Assembly: GCA_022823165.1 (NCBI GenBank) | Contig: JAJDXR010000081.1 | Coordinates: 124,001 to 188,000, forward strand | Length of the DNA: 64,000 nucleotides | Source of the DNA: Anaerolineae bacterium | Lineage (GTDB): Bacteria; Chloroflexota; Anaerolineae; Aggregatilineales; Phototrophicaceae | Direction of reading: 5' to 3' | Shown: positions 9,474-17,901 of the stretch, piece by piece | Position numbering within the stretch: the stretch's first letter is position 1 | How the letters are laid out: the number at the start of each line of letters is the position of its first letter | The notes under the pieces: model-generated | What the model was told of the DNA's origin: nothing | Seen by the model: the letters and a program-made list of their open reading frames with translations, nothing else | The model's database searches: none | Position numbers and translations under genes: made by a program

Positions 9474-9501
9474 GTAGCATTTTCCTATTCGGTTTTTACA
9501 A
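9471..9501 (-). promoter_or_regulatory. Putative promoter of the valS T-box transcript
   Basis: On the minus strand TTGTAA (9501-9496) and TACGAT (9476-9471) are separated by 19 bp. TGC before the -10 gives an extended -10. Transcription would start just before stem I of the T-box. The spacing is long, so confidence is modest. Confidence 0.4.
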
Positions 9502-9526
9502 AACAGCTCTCGTGTCGCGAAAACTG

Positions 9527-9599
9527 AGCCACCCATGGGACTTGAACCCATAACCTATCGCTTACGAAGCGATCGCTCTGCCAATTGAGCTAGGGTGGC
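9527..9599 (-). tRNA. tRNA-Thr (anticodon CGU)
   Basis: Cloverleaf on the minus strand: acceptor GCCACCC pairs with GGGTGGC, D stem GCTC/GAGC, anticodon stem ATCGC/GCGAT with loop TTCGTAA (anticodon CGT, reads ACG), T arm ATGGG-TTCAAGT-CCCAT. The CCA end is not encoded. It lies upstream of the valS leader in the same direction, but a separate promoter candidate stands between them. Confidence 0.95.
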
Positions 9600-9681
9600 G
9601 CTTTTCGCAGCGCGCAGTATAGCAGTCAGGCGCGCCGCCTTCAAGGATTGAATCGGGCCCGCCAACAGCGCGGGCGGATTC

Positions 9682-9690
9682 TGATATACT
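9682..9690 (+). promoter_or_regulatory. Putative extended -10 promoter of mutL
   Basis: TGATATACT has the TGnTATAnT form of an extended -10 element, 40 bp before the mutL start. No good -35 box is visible at the usual distance. Confidence 0.4.
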
Positions 9691-9729
9691 CGATCTGAGT
9701 CGTAACAGTACGCAAGAGAAGGTCAGCAG

Positions 9730-11463
9730 ATGCCCATCCAGATTCTGGCCGACGATGTAGTCGCCCGTATCGCCGCCGGGGAAGCGGTTGAGCGGCCCGC
9801 GTCAGCGGTGAAGGAACTCATCGAGAACGCCATAGACGCGGGCGCGACGTCGGTCCACATTGAATCGGGCGGCGGCGGGCGGCGCTTGCTGCGGGTGAGC
9901 GACAACGGGTCCGGCATCCGACCGGAAGAGATTGAGCTGGCCTTCAAACGGCACGCCACCAGTAAACTTCGCTCCGCCGAGGAGTTGGAAGCGCTGAAAA
10001 CGCTGGGCTTCCGGGGTGAAGCGCTGTCGAGCCTGGCTGCGGTCAGCAAAGCCGCCGTTGTCACGCGGCATCGTGATGAAGCGATGGGCGTACGTTTCAT
10101 ATCCAGCGCTGGCATGAGCGGCTGTGAGCCGATTGGCGCGCCGGCCGGCACAGTCGTGACGATCGAGAACTTGTTCTACAACACCCCGGCTCGGCTGAAA
10201 TTCCTGAAAAATGACGCGACTGAGAAGCGACATATTCATTGGGTTGTGGCTCGCTACGCGATGGCTTATCCCGAGGTTGCCTTCACTCTGGTTCAAGACG
10301 GCCGCGAACGTTTTCGCTCTTCAGGCAGCGGTGAGCTGGGCGATGTTGTGGCGAAAGCCTTCGGCTTGAGTGAATATAAACGCATGATCGCTGTTGACGG
10401 CTATGAGCCGGCTGGCAGCGGGCGCGCGGCCATCAGCATCAGTGGATTCATCTCGGACCCTACGCTGAGCCGGGCGCGGCGCGACCGCATCATTCTGTTT
10501 GTCAACGGCCGCGCGATCCAGGATAGCTCGCTGACACACGCCGTCATTCAAGCCTATGACGGCTTGCTGAAGGAGCGTACGTTTCCGCTGGCTGCGCTGA
10601 TGATCACGACGCCGCCTGACTTCGTCGATGTCAATGTGCACCCGACAAAAGCCGAGATTCGCTTTCGTGATTCTCAGCAGGTATTTTTGGCGCTGCAGCG
10701 CGCCGTGCGAGAAGCGATTTTGGATAGCGCCGATGACGAGACCGCGGAGGATCTGTGGTCGCCCAGCGGATTCACCGACCAATATATTCACTATCAATCG
10801 CTGCCGAGGCCGTGGCGGCCGGATGACGGCAGCGACCTTGTTGACGAGCAAGGGCTGCGCTATGTGCCGGTTACAGCCGAACCCTCCGCAAGACCGCGCA
10901 CCTTGCCGATTTTGCGAGTGGTGGGCCAGGTGGGCGCCGCGTATATCGTCGCCGAGGGGCCGGCCGGGCTGTACCTGGTTGATCAAAATGCGGCGCATGA
11001 GCGCGTCATTTACCAGCAATTCAGCCAGGCCTACGCCGAAAACCGGTTATGCAGCCAGGCCCAGGCTGAAACTCAAACCGTTCTGCTTTCGCCAAAAGAG
11101 GCGCAACTACTTGAGTCTATCGCTGAGCAGCTGGAGGCTTTGGGCTTTGAGCTGGAGCTTTTTGGCCCCAATGCCTTCGCCTGTCGCGCTTTGCCCGCGG
11201 CGGCTATGGGCCTGCCATTGGACGAGCTTATGACGCGCCTGCTTGATCAACTGCATGGCGATGCGCCGTCGATGGAAGAGGTGCTGAAAGCGCTGGCCGC
11301 CGCCATTGCCGTGCGGTCGGGACAGGTCATGTCGACCGATGAGATGCGTACGCTGATTGCCGAGCTTGAGCGCTGCCCGGACCCGCTGTTGTCTCCAACC
11401 GGCCGCAAAGTGCTGCTGCATCTGAGCAGTGAGCAATTGGCCGACCAATTCAGCCAACGTTGA
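9730..11463 (+). CDS. mutL: DNA mismatch repair protein MutL with eroded endonuclease motifs
   Basis: 577 aa; links MutS mismatch recognition to downstream repair. The N-terminal GHKL ATPase is intact: IAAGEAVERPASAVKELIEN, DNGSGI, RHATSK, GFRGEALSS. The S5-like second domain contains FVNGRAIQDS and VNVHPTKAEIRF. The C-terminal dimerisation domain starts near residue 395 (VVGQVGAAYIV). The metal-binding endonuclease motif DQHA(X)2E(X)4E reads DQNAAHERVIYQ (residues 418-429), with His to Asn and the last Glu to Gln. The usual CPHGRP motif reads SPTGRK (555-560). Nicking activity is therefore doubtful. Start ATG has AGAAGG upstream. The gene ends 3 bp from the convergent kinase gene. Confidence 0.95.
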   Translation: MPIQILADDVVARIAAGEAVERPASAVKELIENAIDAGATSVHIESGGGGRRLLRVSDNGSGIRPEEIELAFKRHATSKLRSAEELEALKTLGFRGEALSSLAAVSKAAVVTRHRDEAMGVRFISSAGMSGCEPIGAPAGTVVTIENLFYNTPARLKFLKNDATEKRHIHWVVARYAMAYPEVAFTLVQDGRERFRSSGSGELGDVVAKAFGLSEYKRMIAVDGYEPAGSGRAAISISGFISDPTLSRARRDRIILFVNGRAIQDSSLTHAVIQAYDGLLKERTFPLAALMITTPPDFVDVNVHPTKAEIRFRDSQQVFLALQRAVREAILDSADDETAEDLWSPSGFTDQYIHYQSLPRPWRPDDGSDLVDEQGLRYVPVTAEPSARPRTLPILRVVGQVGAAYIVAEGPAGLYLVDQNAAHERVIYQQFSQAYAENRLCSQAQAETQTVLLSPKEAQLLESIAEQLEALGFELELFGPNAFACRALPAAAMGLPLDELMTRLLDQLHGDAPSMEEVLKALAAAIAVRSGQVMSTDEMRTLIAELERCPDPLLSPTGRKVLLHLSSEQLADQFSQR

Positions 11464-11466
11464 CCA

Positions 11467-12720
11467 TTAGATCAGCGGGAATACACCCAGAAGATATAGC
11501 GGAACCAAGCCGGCCACAGCCAGGAAAGCCAGTATCACCAACATAATGGTTACGATATCGGCGCCTTCGCTTTTGGCTTGCCGCTGCGGCAGGAATGGGC
11601 CGGAGTAGCCGCCGGTGGCGTCAACATTGATGGTGCCGTCTGGATTGAAGACCGGACGCGGAGGATTCGTCGCCGAGGGCGCTCCGGCGGCGACGCCTTC
11701 AGGCGCGCGTCCGGCGCTTGCCGACGGCTGCTGCGGGACCGTGAAGGCGGCGCGGCGCAGGGCGCGGGGCGCAGCCGGCTGAATGTATTTTGGGGCAGCC
11801 TGCGGAATGGGCTGCGGACTTCCAGGCGCCTGCTGCCGCCCGGTCGCGCTGGGCGGCGCGATACGGCCGGCGGCTGTCGGCTGCGGGGAGCCTCTGCGGC
11901 CTTCGCGAATCCGCTGCAGGATGTTCCCTAGTTGATCCGCGTGCTTGTAGCGGTCGTTAGGTCCTTTGCTCATGACTTTGTAGATGACATTGCTCAGCTC
12001 AATCGGCAGTTCCGGGTTCAGCTCAATCGCGCGCGGGATCTCGGCCTGAATATGCGCCAGCGCCAGATCGCGCTGTGTGGCGCCCACAAAGGGCAGGCGT
12101 CCGGTGAACATCTCGAACAAGACGACGCCAATCGAATAGACATCCGAAGCGGGGGAAGGCTTTTCGCCACGCGCTTGTTCGGGCGCGAAGTAGTGCGGGC
12201 TGCCCCAGACGACTTCGCTGCGCGTCTGCGGCATGGTGTCGGTGTAGGCCTGCGCGATGCCGAAGTCGGTAATCTTGACGATGCCCTCGCGATTAATCAG
12301 GATATTCTGCGGTTTGACATCGGCATGAACTAGCTGTGAACGATGCGCGAATCCCAGGCCGGCGCAAGTCTGAATGGCGAGTTCCAGCGCTTTGTTAAAG
12401 GGCAGGGCGCCCCGGGTCTTGATCAGCTTCTTCAGGTCGTCGCCTTCGATCATTTCCATGACGATGTAATAGGTGGCGCCGTCGTTGCCGACATCGTGAA
12501 CGGTCACGATATTGGGATGGGACATCATGGCGACGCTGCGCGCCTCTTGCTGGAATTTTTCCAGGAAAGCCGGGTCTTTGGTCAGATTGGGGCGCAGTAT
12601 TTTGATGGCGACCATGCGACCGAGCATGCGATCCAGCGCGCGGTAGATGACGGACATGCCGCCCGAGCCTTGCTGGGCGACGAGCTCGTAGCGCTGATTT
12701 AGAAGTGTTTCACCTGGCAT
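11467..12720 (-). CDS. Membrane-anchored Ser/Thr protein kinase (PknB-type)
   Basis: 417 aa. Kinase domain about residues 11-275: Gly loop GSGGMSVIY, Lys40 in VAIKIL, Glu in the C helix (QQEARSV), catalytic loop HADVKPQN (Asp134), DFG at 152-154, and APE in HYFAPEQARG. The catalytic loop has Ala133 instead of the Arg of HRD, a non-RD arrangement. A Pro/Ala/Gln-rich linker (about 280-385) leads to one C-terminal transmembrane helix (IMLVILAFLAVAGLVPLYLL), so the protein is anchored by its tail with almost no outside domain. PASTA repeats are absent. It lies 13 bp downstream of the dGTPase gene, probably in the same operon. Confidence 0.9.
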   Translation of the reverse strand: MPGETLLNQRYELVAQQGSGGMSVIYRALDRMLGRMVAIKILRPNLTKDPAFLEKFQQEARSVAMMSHPNIVTVHDVGNDGATYYIVMEMIEGDDLKKLIKTRGALPFNKALELAIQTCAGLGFAHRSQLVHADVKPQNILINREGIVKITDFGIAQAYTDTMPQTRSEVVWGSPHYFAPEQARGEKPSPASDVYSIGVVLFEMFTGRLPFVGATQRDLALAHIQAEIPRAIELNPELPIELSNVIYKVMSKGPNDRYKHADQLGNILQRIREGRRGSPQPTAAGRIAPPSATGRQQAPGSPQPIPQAAPKYIQPAAPRALRRAAFTVPQQPSASAGRAPEGVAAGAPSATNPPRPVFNPDGTINVDATGGYSGPFLPQRQAKSEGADIVTIMLVILAFLAVAGLVPLYLLGVFPLI

Positions 12721-12733
12721 GGGCGGTCCCCGT

Positions 12734-13885
12734 TTACGGTTGTGTTATCGGGTCGAACAGCTGCTGGAATTCGCGCAAGGCGCTGCGGTCTGTCAAATTG
12801 GCGATATAGTCGGCGACCACACGATAGACAGAATCGTCTTGCAGCTTGGCGCGGTAGTCATCCGGCAGCTGCAAGGGCTGTTTAACGTAGCTGGCGAATA
12901 GCGCCTCAATAAAGTGTTCGGCGCGCGTTTGCATACGCGCAATTCTGAAGTGGCGATACATATTGTGTAAAAGAAAGTCTTTGAGTTGGGCAACTTGCTG
13001 GAGTTGCGCGCCGCTGTGGCTGACTATGGATTCAGTATGCAGTTGAACCGCCATAGACGACTGCGGCTTCAGGTCCGCAAGTCGCCGCTGCGATTCGCCC
13101 AGCACATCATCCACCAGCAGCCCGACCAATTCGCGTATGATGTGGTGGCGCGAGACGTCGTCGAGCGCCTTGCCCGTCCACTGTACACGCTCTACCACCT
13201 GCTGCCACAAGCCGAGCTCGGCCATTTGGTCAGGGCGGATCAATCCGGCTTGCAGTCCGTCGTCCAGGTCATGCGCGTTGTAGGCCAGTTCGTCAGAGAT
13301 ATTGGCGATTTGCGCTTCAACACTGGCGCCGGTTTCCTGGGGAATCTCGCTGAAGGCGCGGCGGTCGGCATTGGTCTCGTGCTTGGCGATGCCTTCCAGG
13401 GTCTCTCGCGTGAGGTTAAGCCCCGCCCAGTTGCGATAGCGCCGCTCCAGCTTCGTGACCACTCGGTAGCTTTGATGATTATGGTTGAAGCCGCCGTGGC
13501 CGCTCATCAAGTGATTCAGCACATCTTCACCGGCGTGCCCAAAGGGCGGGTGTCCCAGATCATGCGCCAGACAGATTGTCTCCACCAGGTCTTCGTTAGC
13601 GCCCAGGGCGCGCGCCAGCGTTCGGCCGATCTGCGCGACTTCCAAGGTATGCGTCAGGCGCGTACGGTAATAGTCGCCGGCGTCATTGACAAAAACTTGC
13701 GTCTTGTACTCCAGCAAGCGGAAAGCGGCCGAGTGCACGATACGGTCGCGGTCACGCTGAAAAGCTGTGCGATAGCGCGGCTCGGCTTCGTGGTGCGCGC
13801 GCCCGCGCGAGGCATCGCTGAAAAGCGCATACGGCGCCAGCGTGCTGCGTTCGTTCGCTTCCAGCGTCAATCGGCATTGCTTCAT
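12734..13885 (-). CDS. dgt: dGTPase-like HD-domain triphosphohydrolase
   Basis: 383 aa; members of this family split dNTPs, typically dGTP, into nucleoside and triphosphate. HD-domain metal ligands are visible: RLTHTLEVAQIGR, HDLGHPPFGHAGED, and the later Asp in DELAYNAHDLDD. The N-terminal RTAFQRDRDRIVHSAAFRLL is typical of the type 2 dGTPase-like proteins. Length is normal for that group. ATG 13885 has GAGGATAG 6 nt upstream. It is the first gene of a probable two-gene unit with the kinase. Substrate specificity cannot be read from sequence. Confidence 0.88.
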   Translation of the reverse strand: MKQCRLTLEANERSTLAPYALFSDASRGRAHHEAEPRYRTAFQRDRDRIVHSAAFRLLEYKTQVFVNDAGDYYRTRLTHTLEVAQIGRTLARALGANEDLVETICLAHDLGHPPFGHAGEDVLNHLMSGHGGFNHNHQSYRVVTKLERRYRNWAGLNLTRETLEGIAKHETNADRRAFSEIPQETGASVEAQIANISDELAYNAHDLDDGLQAGLIRPDQMAELGLWQQVVERVQWTGKALDDVSRHHIIRELVGLLVDDVLGESQRRLADLKPQSSMAVQLHTESIVSHSGAQLQQVAQLKDFLLHNMYRHFRIARMQTRAEHFIEALFASYVKQPLQLPDDYRAKLQDDSVYRVVADYIANLTDRSALREFQQLFDPITQP

Positions 13886-14020
13886 AGTCTATCCTCGTCA
13901 AGCTTATTCTAATATTCGCTGAAGAATCGCGCATCGTATACATGGCGCTGATTGGGCAGGCGGCTACGCTCAAGAAGATGCCTGGAATGCTGAATAATCG
14001 CAGCTTCAAGCCCCGTAGCG

Positions 14021-14070
14021 AACAAGGCACAAGGTTATTCGCCACAGAAAAAAACAGAGTTCACAGTGAT
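14021..14070. repeat. Dispersed intergenic repeat fragment
   Basis: GGCACAAGGTTATTCGCCAC followed by AGAAAAAAACAGAG resembles GGCACAGGTTAATTCACCAC followed by AAAGGCACAGAAG at about 23260-23293. The copies differ by small indels and substitutions. Confidence 0.5.
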
Positions 14071-14164
14071 TTTTCTAGGCCTAGCGGAGATTTCAAGACC
14101 ATTTAAGTCACTAGGGGAGTAGTGATTTCATGGATATGCCAGCATCTATCCTCACCCTAAATCC

Positions 14165-14186
14165 ATGCGCCATCTCTATGGCGCAT
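14165..14186. repeat. Perfect 9-bp hairpin
   Basis: ATGCGCCAT, loop CTCT, ATGGCGCAT, followed by TTT. It could act as a weak terminator on the plus strand or belong to the neighbouring repeat, whose hairpins also have four-base loops. Confidence 0.55.
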
Positions 14187-14199
14187 TTTCCCATAAAGA

Positions 14200-14300
14200 G
14201 GGAGGGACTTCAAAACGCAGAATCACTCCCCTTCCTTCATTTTGGGGATACCCGCAATAGAGATTGCGGGAAGGGGCTGCGCCGCGTAGACACTGACGGT
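14200..14300. repeat. Hairpin repeat, copy 1
   Basis: Begins GGGAGGGACTTCAAAACGCA and runs to a perfect stem-loop CCCGCAAT-AGAG-ATTGCGGG (about 14250-14269), then AAGGGGCTGCG. It aligns along its length with 15969-16052, where the second stem has different but largely still-pairing bases. A degenerate match to the 43-nt palindrome of 23362 and 46017 (GCGTAGACAC) follows at about 14280-14300. Confidence 0.6.
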
Positions 14301-14579
14301 CGGGGATGGGGGCATGGTTGTCAACTCCGCCTCAATCACCACACCCGGTCACCAACTCAATTTGACAGCGCAACGAGGATGTGTTCCAATTCCATCGTTG
14401 GTCTCTCTTTTATGGAATCCTTATTTGTGTCGGTACTTTTTTCCCGCAATGCTCGGCAATTCATAATCCTTTGGCTCTCGCTTCGGCGTGAGGTTTCGCT
14501 GTCAGTCAGCCAGGCTGTCTGAAGCCAGGGGATGCCGCAAGACCTTAAATTCGAGAAGATCTGGAGAGAAGGAGGAATT

Positions 14580-14600
14580 ATGGCAGATTTCCTGGTTTGA
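14580..14600 (+). other. Six-codon ORF with perfect Shine-Dalgarno
   Basis: AGAAGGAGGAATT precedes ATG GCA GAT TTC CTG GTT TGA (MADFLV). The ribosome site is stronger than that of the binding-protein gene 90 nt downstream. It may be an upstream ORF or the remnant of an earlier start. No direct evidence of translation. Confidence 0.3.
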
Positions 14601-14689
14601 CTAGCGAGGCCGGCCGACGCCAGTCAAAGACTTGCAGCCTCGTTTGGAATTGGAAGCGGTTCATTGTATTCAGTAAGGAGAATAGAAGC

Positions 14690-15931
14690 ATGAAGAAATA
14701 TGTTGGATTGTTGCTGATCGTGCTGCTGCTGGCGACTGGCGTCAGCATGGCGCAGGATGTCGTGCTGGAATTCCAGCAATGGTGGGAGCCGGAATTGCCC
14801 GAGGGCTCATTCCGCGCCATTCTGGACGACTTTGAAGCGGCTAACCCGGGCATCAAGGTGGAGACGATCAGCGGACCCTATCTGACCACTAAGGACCAGA
14901 TAATCGCCAGCGCGGCTACCGGCACGATGGCGGATGTCGTCGGTCTGGACGGGGCCTGGGTGAACGTACTGTGGAAGCAGGGCGCGCTGCATAGCCTGTC
15001 GCAAGCGATGGCTGATGCCGACTACGATGACAGCGAATTGGCCGCGCAGATTCAGCTGGCCGGGGAGACCTACATGATCCCCATCGCCAACTTTATCTAT
15101 CCGGTATTTGTCAATCTGGACTTGCTGGAAGCAGCCGGCATTGATCCGCCGACTACACGCGCGGAATTCGCGGCCGCCGCGATGGCGCTGACCGACCCCG
15201 ACAACAATGTTTATGGCTGGGCGCAGCCGCTGTCGCTAGAGCAGCCCAACGGCATTCAAAACGACACCATGTCCTGGCTATGGGCCAGCGGAGGCAGCAT
15301 GCTCGACGACATGGGACAGCCCCACCTGGCTGGCAACGAAGCGCTTGCGGAGACCCTGGAATTCCTCAAGGGCTTGCACGACGCCGGCGTGGTCGCGCCG
15401 GGCGCCTTCTCGATGAAAGAGAACGAAAAGGTGGAAGAGTTCGTGAATGGGCGCGTGGCCATGATCATCAATACGCTGGCGCACTTCACGCTGATCCGCG
15501 AACGCAATCCGGATCTGAACTTCGATATCACGGCGCTGCCGGCGGCTGAGGGCTACGATGGTCCGCGCGGGTTGCCTTACGCTTCCTGGGGTATCGGCAT
15601 CAGTTCAAATACTGAGCACAAAGCTGAAGCCTGGAAGCTGATAGACTTCCTGACCAGCGTCGATGGCAATTCGAAGTTGACGTCAATCGCGAATGCCTTC
15701 CCGGGCAACGTGAACGCGACGCCGGACTTCATTCAGACGGATCCGCTCTTTATGACAGCCTTCGAGATCTTCCAGGAAGGTTTCCTGGCCAACGAATTCA
15801 CGGGGCTGCCGGCTGCGGAAGAGTTGATGCGGCAGTTTGACGAGCCCTTCCAATTCTATCTGGAAGGCGAAATGGAACTGGATGAGTTCCTGGAAATCGC
15901 GCAGGAAGAGTGGGAAGACATTTTCTCGTAG
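14690..15931 (+). CDS. ABC transporter sugar-binding protein
   Basis: 413 aa, family 1 extracellular solute-binding protein (MalE/UgpB type). Signal peptide MKKYVGLLLIVLLLATGVSMAQ lacks a lipobox cysteine, so it is probably secreted rather than lipid-anchored. Typical features: LEFQQWWEP, FEAANPGIKVE, ATGTMADVVGLDG, and an ending rich in acidic residues. ATG 14690 has AAGGAG 9 nt upstream; the frame is open further upstream but that part lies in the leader. First gene of a sugar uptake and catabolism cluster. The sugar is not predictable. Confidence 0.88.
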   Translation: MKKYVGLLLIVLLLATGVSMAQDVVLEFQQWWEPELPEGSFRAILDDFEAANPGIKVETISGPYLTTKDQIIASAATGTMADVVGLDGAWVNVLWKQGALHSLSQAMADADYDDSELAAQIQLAGETYMIPIANFIYPVFVNLDLLEAAGIDPPTTRAEFAAAAMALTDPDNNVYGWAQPLSLEQPNGIQNDTMSWLWASGGSMLDDMGQPHLAGNEALAETLEFLKGLHDAGVVAPGAFSMKENEKVEEFVNGRVAMIINTLAHFTLIRERNPDLNFDITALPAAEGYDGPRGLPYASWGIGISSNTEHKAEAWKLIDFLTSVDGNSKLTSIANAFPGNVNATPDFIQTDPLFMTAFEIFQEGFLANEFTGLPAAEELMRQFDEPFQFYLEGEMELDEFLEIAQEEWEDIFS

Positions 15932-15952
15932 GTTTTCCCGCCTCCAACCGTG

Positions 15953-16052
15953 GTCCCTCCCCTTTTACGGGGAGGGACTGCATAGCGCAAGTCGCCCCTT
16001 CCCTCCATGTGTGGGACGCCCACCATAGCGATGGCGGGAAAGGCCCTTAAGG
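15953..16052. repeat. Intercistronic hairpin repeat, copy 2
   Basis: First stem: GTCCCTCCCC (15953-15962) pairs perfectly with GGGGAGGGAC (15969-15978) around TTTTAC. Second stem: CCCACCAT-AGCG-ATGGCGGG, one mismatch. It lies between the binding-protein and permease genes and aligns with the repeat at 14200. It could slow mRNA decay of the upstream gene or reduce read-through into the permeases. Confidence 0.65.
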
Positions 16053-16075
16053 TTGGGAGTATAGCCGGAGCCGGC

Positions 16076-17008
16076 ATGGTAACATCCGCGCAAAGCCAAG
16101 TCGCTGAAACCCCAAATGTCAGATGGGAGCAGAGAAAGCGCAAACTTCTGCCCTACGGTTATCTGTCGCCGACGCTGATATTGCTGGCGGCGCTGACGAT
16201 CGTGCCGATTGTGACAGTTTTCCTGTACTCGCTGGTTGACAACGTCATCGTAAACCCAAACCCGCCGGAATTCGTCGGCCTTGACAATTACGAAGAAGTG
16301 CTGACGCACCGCAAGTTCCGCGGCGCGCTCAGCAACACGATTTACTTTTCGCTTGTCAGCGTGGTGGCGCATTTCTTTATCGGCTTGTCATTCGCGCTCA
16401 TGCTGAATTCGCGTTTGCTGGGCGCAAACGTCAAAGCGGTATTCCGCGTCATCTACATTTTGCCCTGGGTCTTCACGGCGTCGATCATCGCCATCTTGTG
16501 GCGACTGTTGCTGAATCCGCACGGGGTGGTCAACTTTGTGCTGCTTGAGCTGGGCCTGGTTGAAGAGCTGCAGGAATTCCTTTCCGACCGGCGGCTGGCG
16601 CTGAACGCCGTGACCTTCATTAACATCTGGTCGGGTTATCCCTTTTACCTGGTGAGCTTCCTGGCCGGCTTGCAGGGCATCCCCGATGATTTGTACGAAG
16701 CGGGGCGCGTCGACGGCGGCAACGCCTGGCAGTTATTCCTTAATATCACGCTGCCGCAACTCAAGCCCATTATTATCAGCCTGGCTTTATTGGACTTCAT
16801 CTGGACGATTCATCAGTTTACCTTGATCTGGATGACTACCGGCGGCGGCCCCATGCGCTCCACTGAAGTCTTGAGCACCTATACCTACAAAGCCGCCTTT
16901 AGCTCGCACGAGTATTCGATTGCCTCCACGATCGCCATGGTGATCCTGGGGATCTGTACTTTTGTGGCGATATTCTACGTACGCAGTCAGCGCATGGTGG
17001 ACGAATAA
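16076..17008 (+). CDS. ABC sugar transporter permease (MalF/UgpA type)
   Basis: 310 aa from ATG 16076. About six transmembrane helices begin at GYLSPTLILLAALTIVPIVTVFL. The EAA loop, which docks the ATPase, reads EAGRVDGGNAWQLFLNITLPQLKP. The frame extends up to 16007, but that stretch is the hairpin repeat, so ATG 16076 (GGAG 5 nt upstream) is preferred. The next permease starts one base after its stop. No ATP-binding subunit is encoded nearby, so a shared MsmX/MalK-like ATPase elsewhere is likely. Confidence 0.88.
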   Translation: MVTSAQSQVAETPNVRWEQRKRKLLPYGYLSPTLILLAALTIVPIVTVFLYSLVDNVIVNPNPPEFVGLDNYEEVLTHRKFRGALSNTIYFSLVSVVAHFFIGLSFALMLNSRLLGANVKAVFRVIYILPWVFTASIIAILWRLLLNPHGVVNFVLLELGLVEELQEFLSDRRLALNAVTFINIWSGYPFYLVSFLAGLQGIPDDLYEAGRVDGGNAWQLFLNITLPQLKPIIISLALLDFIWTIHQFTLIWMTTGGGPMRSTEVLSTYTYKAAFSSHEYSIASTIAMVILGICTFVAIFYVRSQRMVDE

Positions 17009-17009
17009 G

Positions 17010-17852
17010 ATGATCGGCAGTCGCAGACAGATTCTGGCCCGGAAAATACTGCTCTGGATCGCGCTGATCCTGGGCGCTTGTTTCGCCGCTTTGCCCGTGC
17101 TGTGGATGGTGTCGTCCTCCTTCAAGTCCAATCTGAAGATTTTCGCCTACCCGCCGGCGCTGATTGACGAATCATTCTCATTTGACGCCTACCTGGCCGT
17201 GCTGGGAGATCCGGGGCAGCTGCGCTTCTTCTTCAACAGCTACCTGGTCGCGATCTTGGTCACGATTTGCACGGTCGTCACCAGCATCATGGCGGGTTAC
17301 GCCTTCAGCCGCTATGACTTTCGCTTTAAGAAGATACTCAACCTGGTCATTATCGGCGTGCAGTCGGTGCCGCCGATCACGCTGATGATTCCCTATTTTG
17401 GACTGATTGTCTGGCTGGGCATATACAATTCTTACGCGGCTCTGGTGCTGACCTACATGGTATTTACGCTGTCCTACGCCATCATCATGATGACCGGCTA
17501 CTTCAACACGCTGCCGCGCGATTTGGACGAGGCGGTCATGATCGACGGCGGCGGCAGCTTTGTAACGCTGTGGCGGATTCTCGTGCCGATCTCGCTGCCC
17601 GGGATTGTCGCGGTGGGCGTTTATACCTTCATGCTGGCCTGGAATGAATTCCTATTCGCGCTTACGCTCACGCGAACTAACGATATGCGCACGGTGCCGA
17701 TTGGCATTCACCTGCTGATGGGGCAGCATTCCTTCGAGTGGAATCAGATGCTGGCGCTGAGCGTATTGGGCTCCCTGCCGGTGCTGATACTCTTCTTGCT
17801 CTTCCAGCGCTATTTCATCGCCGGTATGTCAGCGGGATCGATAAAAGGGTAA
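17010..17852 (+). CDS. ABC sugar transporter permease (MalG/UgpE type)
   Basis: 280 aa, partner of the upstream permease. Six predicted helices, the first ILLWIALILGACFAALPVLW. EAA loop: DEAVMIDGGGSFVTLWRILV. The C-terminus LFQRYFIAGMSAGSIKG is typical of the MalG group. ATG 17010 lies 1 nt after the stop of the first permease, so translation is probably coupled. Confidence 0.9.
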   Translation: MIGSRRQILARKILLWIALILGACFAALPVLWMVSSSFKSNLKIFAYPPALIDESFSFDAYLAVLGDPGQLRFFFNSYLVAILVTICTVVTSIMAGYAFSRYDFRFKKILNLVIIGVQSVPPITLMIPYFGLIVWLGIYNSYAALVLTYMVFTLSYAIIMMTGYFNTLPRDLDEAVMIDGGGSFVTLWRILVPISLPGIVAVGVYTFMLAWNEFLFALTLTRTNDMRTVPIGIHLLMGQHSFEWNQMLALSVLGSLPVLILFLLFQRYFIAGMSAGSIKG

Positions 17853-17901
17853 ACTAGACCCGCTTAGATTTATCCGACTGTGACGAAACGAAGAGTCTAC
17901 T

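Larger units (their letters stand above)
13886..14689. other. 804-bp intergenic region, repeat-rich
   Basis: No convincing protein gene. It contains a dispersed-repeat fragment (14021-14070), a perfect hairpin (14165-14186), a longer hairpin repeat (14200-14300), a possible promoter TTGACA-17 bp-TCCAAT (14362-14390), and a six-codon ORF with a perfect Shine-Dalgarno sequence (14580-14600). An open frame at 14130-14522 crosses the repeats and is rejected. Confidence 0.6.

Noticed and set aside
14130..14522. 130-codon open frame in the 13.9-14.7 kb intergenic region
   Set aside because: It runs through hairpin repeats, has no convincing ribosome site and no recognisable protein pattern.
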